Shown: positions 62,978 through 64,000 of the stretch, piece after piece
Numbering within the stretch: position 1 is the stretch's first letter
Layout: every line of letters starts with the position of its first letter
Assembly (NCBI RefSeq): GCF_023273895.1
Contig: NZ_CP096883.1
Span: 1,302,001 to 1,366,000, forward strand
Length of the DNA: 64,000 bases
Direction of reading: 5' to 3'
Source of the DNA: Sphingobacterium sp. PCS056
GTDB taxonomy: Bacteria; Bacteroidota; Bacteroidia; Sphingobacteriales; Sphingobacteriaceae
Position numbers and translations under genes: made by a program
The notes under the pieces: generated by a model
Databases searched by the model: none
The model's input: the letters and a program-made list of their open reading frames with translations, nothing else
Told to the model about the DNA's origin: nothing

Positions 62978-63490
62978 ATGATGATTTATGTTGTTATTTT
63001 AGTTTCCCTTGCTGCCTGTCTGCTATACTATATATATCAGGGCAAGTACAGGCGTTCACAGTTTGAAGAGCACGTTATATTAAGTGCTCAGTACCGTATC
63101 CAAGATCACGCAGGTCAGTATAGCGGCAATCTCAAAAGTCGTTACGGATCCCTTATTTTCAATGCATCCCGCAAGGATGAGCAGCTCAGGGCCGTTGTGA
63201 TTAGAAAAGTTAAGATATATTATAGAGGCGTATCGGTCAAATTAAATCAGTCCGCCATTATCCCCTTTGTAGAAAATAAAGATCAAGGATTAGCGATTTC
63301 GGTCCGTTTTCGAATCACTTCAGATCGGCAGAGCGTCGATCTTTTAGGTTGTCAAGTGTTGTTGTCTGGTGTATTAAACCTGAAGGGCGGCGACCGGGTT
63401 CCTTTCAAAATGAGCATGCCCATCGAAAATGTCTATCAGCACGAAGAAGAAGTCCATATCCAGCAGTTGGATCTACCGATATTCCATTAA
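62978..63490 (+). CDS. Small membrane-anchored protein, paralogue B
   Basis: 170 residues. One N-terminal membrane helix (MMIYVVILVSLAACLLYYIY), a basic stretch KYRRSQFEEH, then a soluble domain with ILSAQYRIQDHA, LRAVVIRKVKIYYRG, VSVRFRITSD and GGDRVPFKMSMP. The order and spacing match paralogue A at 24780 and the start of paralogue C at 63879. No catalytic residues stand out and I do not recognise the family. Followed by its own terminator. The second ATG (62981) is an equally good start. Confidence 0.8.
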   Translation: MMIYVVILVSLAACLLYYIYQGKYRRSQFEEHVILSAQYRIQDHAGQYSGNLKSRYGSLIFNASRKDEQLRAVVIRKVKIYYRGVSVKLNQSAIIPFVENKDQGLAISVRFRITSDRQSVDLLGCQVLLSGVLNLKGGDRVPFKMSMPIENVYQHEEEVHIQQLDLPIFH

Positions 63491-63524
63491 CCTAGTTTGT
63501 TTCCAAATTATGATTTAGTTGCTT

Positions 63525-63555
63525 AGTGCCTTGCTTGTCAAGGCACTATTTTTAT
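63525..63555 (+). terminator. Rho-independent terminator
   Basis: AGTGCCTTG (63525-63533), loop CTTGT, complement CAAGGCACT (63539-63547), then ATTTTTATG. It resembles in form the terminator after paralogue A. 35 bp after the stop of paralogue B. Confidence 0.9.
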
Positions 63556-63803
63556 GTTTCAACAACAGATCCACATCGCGATATCTGGAGCATTAAAAGA
63601 TGAATCCATGCTGATGATTTAATATTAAATAATGATTTGCTTCATGTTCAGCAGCTATATTTGTGATCTGAGGTACTGCAGTATTTCATCATCTTAACAG
63701 AAACAGTTTTTAGTTGAAGTGAAAAGTTTATGAAAACAATTTGATTCGATACGATGTTAAACTTCACGACGTTAATAATATAGGTGATTGCAATACAAAG
63801 TAG

Positions 63804-63859
63804 CCGTTCACCCGTTACTTGGTCACTACGTTACTTGTTCACTGCGTCACCATTTTACT
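63804..63859 (-). repeat. Octamer array in reverse orientation
   Basis: Plus-strand units CCGTTCAC, CCGTTACT, TGGTCACT, ACGTTACT, TGTTCACT, GCGTCACC, ATTTTACT are the complements of AGTRAYNR, seven consecutive units with the outer ones decayed. It lies 20 bp before paralogue C. Opposite orientation to the arrays at 32398 and 32927. Confidence 0.85.
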
Positions 63860-63878
63860 TTTTAATCCTTAAACCACT

Positions 63879-64000
63879 ATGCTATTTATCCCATTGATCG
63901 CCCTATTGTTAATAGGCATTTATTATTTCTGGAACGCAAAGCAAATGAAAAACCAATTGGCCCAGCATGGCGCTATGTCCGTGAGCTATCTTTTTCAAGA
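63879..64000 (+). CDS. Small membrane-anchored protein, paralogue C (cut by window end)
   Basis: The first 40 residues are visible, with no stop before the edge. MLFIPLIALLLIGIYYFWNA is the membrane helix; KQMKNQLAQHGAMSVSYLFQ matches the basic stretch and the LTLQYRFYP/ILSAQYRIQD line of paralogues A and B. It is therefore the third member of the family and the second in a tandem pair with B. The ATG is preceded by the reverse octamer array. The rest lies outside the window. Confidence 0.75.
   Translation, partial: MLFIPLIALLLIGIYYFWNAKQMKNQLAQHGAMSVSYLFQ

Larger units (their letters stand above)
63491..63878. other. 388-bp intergenic region with terminator and octamer array
   Basis: Holds the terminator at 63525-63555, a -7-like TATATTTG at 63656-63663 (the nearest TTTG, 63636-63639, is only 16 bp upstream) and the octamer array at 63804-63859 just before paralogue C. 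If transcription began near 63670, the array would lie in the leader of that gene. Confidence 0.45.

Overview
The window looks like chromosomal DNA of a member of the Bacteroidota, most likely the Sphingobacteriaceae (Sphingobacterium or Pedobacter type). The evidence is its protein content: a SusC/SusD pair with ECF sigma factor and FecR anti-sigma factor, DUF4270, LruC and DUF4974 domains, and many lipoproteins. The DNA is AT-rich, and several promoters fit the Bacteroidota pattern of a -33 TTG and a -7 TAnnTTTG, four of them with exactly 20 bp between the two elements. I saw no rRNA or tRNA genes, insertion sequences or CRISPR arrays.

Layout. 1-2195 (minus): a kelch-repeat lipoprotein cut by the window edge and a DUF4270 lipoprotein. 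2317-5093 (plus): a histidine kinase/OmpR-type regulator pair and a TetR regulator whose promoter lies inside a perfect inverted repeat. 5220-11483: a GH3 N-acetylhexosaminidase-like lipid- or periplasm-directed enzyme, a Prc-type protease, a dienelactone hydrolase and a TPR protein. 11693-20578 (plus): a compact polysaccharide utilisation locus made of ECF sigma, FecR, STN-containing SusC, SusD and one formylglycine-type sulfatase. 20664-27182: an uncharacterised 525-residue protein, RarA, a DEDDh exonuclease, a small membrane protein and a PDZ/S41 lipoprotein.

27350-31661 (minus) is the most intriguing block. It is a tight five-gene operon encoding a redox-motif lipoprotein, an S24/S26-type peptidase, a PqqD-like peptide-binding protein, an ABC exporter and an HprK-like kinase. 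This is the toolkit of a peptide-modifying (RiPP-like) system, but I could not find a precursor peptide, a radical SAM enzyme or a cyclase.

31973-60156 is a large surface polysaccharide region: tandem cytidylyltransferases, mannose-1-phosphate guanylyltransferase, a NodB-like lipoprotein, a LruC-domain lipoprotein, then a long plus-strand run with a receiver protein, a receiver-fused phosphoglycosyl transferase, a half-length outer-membrane efflux-type protein, a Wzz-like protein with a degenerate kinase domain, a Wzy-like polymerase, six glycosyltransferases, an acetyltransferase and a Wzx flippase. Sensor kinases, a membrane-anchored endonuclease/phosphatase-fold protein, UDP-xylose synthase and an animal-like UDP-glucose dehydrogenase follow. 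GDP-mannose, UDP-glucuronate and UDP-xylose are therefore plausible building blocks. The right end (60196-64000) holds a 7TM sensor kinase/LuxR-type regulator pair and two more members of the small membrane protein family seen at 24780.

A non-coding signal runs through the window: arrays of an octamer of consensus AGTRAYNR occur between genes at four or five places, in direct, tandem and inverted arrangements. In one place the inverted arrangement builds a terminator between convergent genes.
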